This document shows, in pieces, positions 33,580-33,919 of a stretch of DNA of 33,919 nucleotides. Position 1 is the first letter of the stretch, and each line of letters opens with the position of its first letter. Position numbers and translations under genes: made by a program. A model generated the notes under the pieces. It worked only from the letters and a program-made list of their open reading frames with translations, was not told the DNA's origin and did not search any database. This DNA is from Zoogloea sp. (GTDB lineage Bacteria > Pseudomonadota > Gammaproteobacteria > Burkholderiales > Rhodocyclaceae), in NCBI GenBank assembly GCA_009026175.1, contig WBTZ01000051.1:1-33919 (forward strand). Reading direction: 5' to 3'.

Positions 33580-33919
33580 ATGCCGACGGTCGCTCCCCTC
33601 GCGCGCGCCTGGCGCTTCATCCCGGCCCGGGTCCTCAGCCACCTGGAGGAGCTGGCCTACCTGTGGCAGCGCCGCCGCGCGTCGGTGTATTCGGATGCAC
33701 TGACCCTGCGTGACTTCGCCTACCTCAGCGAGCGGCTGGAAGCCCATCTCCAGGGTGCCCTGGTGGCCGGCGAGGCCCTGGACGGGATGGTCGGCGAGCT
33801 GCTGGCGTCGGCTGACCGGGACGAGGTGTTCGCCGCTGCCTGGGCGCTGCTGCGCAGCGGCGGCGGCGGGCAGCTCCGCCGCGTGCTCGAGGCCTTCGCG
33901 GGGGCCCGCGGGCCGGCCC
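33580..33919 (+). CDS. TIGR02270-like protein, N-terminal part
   Basis: An open frame from ATG 33580, 3 bases after the preceding stop, runs to the window edge (113 codons). The text RVLSHLEELAYLWQRRRASV, LRDFAYLSERLEAHLQGALV and DEVFAAAWALL resembles the start of TIGR02270 proteins, which are helical, HEAT-like and encoded in T6SS/polymorphic toxin clusters. The function is unknown. The 3' part is missing. Confidence 0.7.
   Translation, partial: MPTVAPLARAWRFIPARVLSHLEELAYLWQRRRASVYSDALTLRDFAYLSERLEAHLQGALVAGEALDGMVGELLASADRDEVFAAAWALLRSGGGGQLRRVLEAFAGARGPA

Overview
The window is a piece of a GC-rich chromosome, most likely from a betaproteobacterium and probably of the Rhodocyclales. That placement is an inference from gene order and protein character, not from a search. 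No replication origin, insertion sequence or CRISPR array was seen.

Region 1 (1-11830, plus strand) is a conserved housekeeping block: the 3' end of an rseC-like gene, a DegP/MucD periplasmic protease, a small glutaredoxin-like protein, an intrinsic terminator, then lepA-lepB-DUF4845-rnc-era-recO-pdxJ-acpS-nagZ-uvrC-pgsA. Most junctions are ATGA-type overlaps or short gaps, so this reads as one or two long operons for translation quality, protein export, RNA processing, repair, and PLP, ACP, murein and lipid metabolism.

Region 2 (11844-12206) is a tRNA operon Gly(GCC)-Cys(GCA)-Gly(GCC), with perfect -35 and -10 hexamers and a long hairpin at its end. The two tRNA-Gly genes are identical.

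Region 3 (12207-14234) is a transition zone: a small 62-codon gene, a family 2 glycosyltransferase, a convergent DUF1178 gene, and a 357-base non-coding stretch with two adjacent palindromes.

Region 4 (14235-33919, plus strand) is a type VI secretion system (T6SS) cluster: tssA, tssB, tssC, two different hcp genes, tagJ, tssE, tssF, tssG, tssH (clpV), a TPR-methyltransferase, vgrG, and then an effector module. The module holds DUF2169, a beta-ketoacyl-synthase-like protein that has lost its catalytic residues, a DUF4150 PAAR-like spike tip, an AHH-type nuclease toxin, an Imm11/DUF1629-like immunity candidate, a DUF6484-like gene split by a frameshift, and the start of a TIGR02270-like gene that runs off the window. 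The sheath, baseplate, tube and recycling ATPase are present. The membrane complex genes (tssJ, tssK, tssL, tssM) are not in the window.

The most interesting points are the pseudo-ketosynthase between DUF2169 and the PAAR-like protein, the methyltransferase between clpV and vgrG, a hairpin that covers the ribosome binding site and start codon of the second hcp, and the predicted nuclease/immunity pair.
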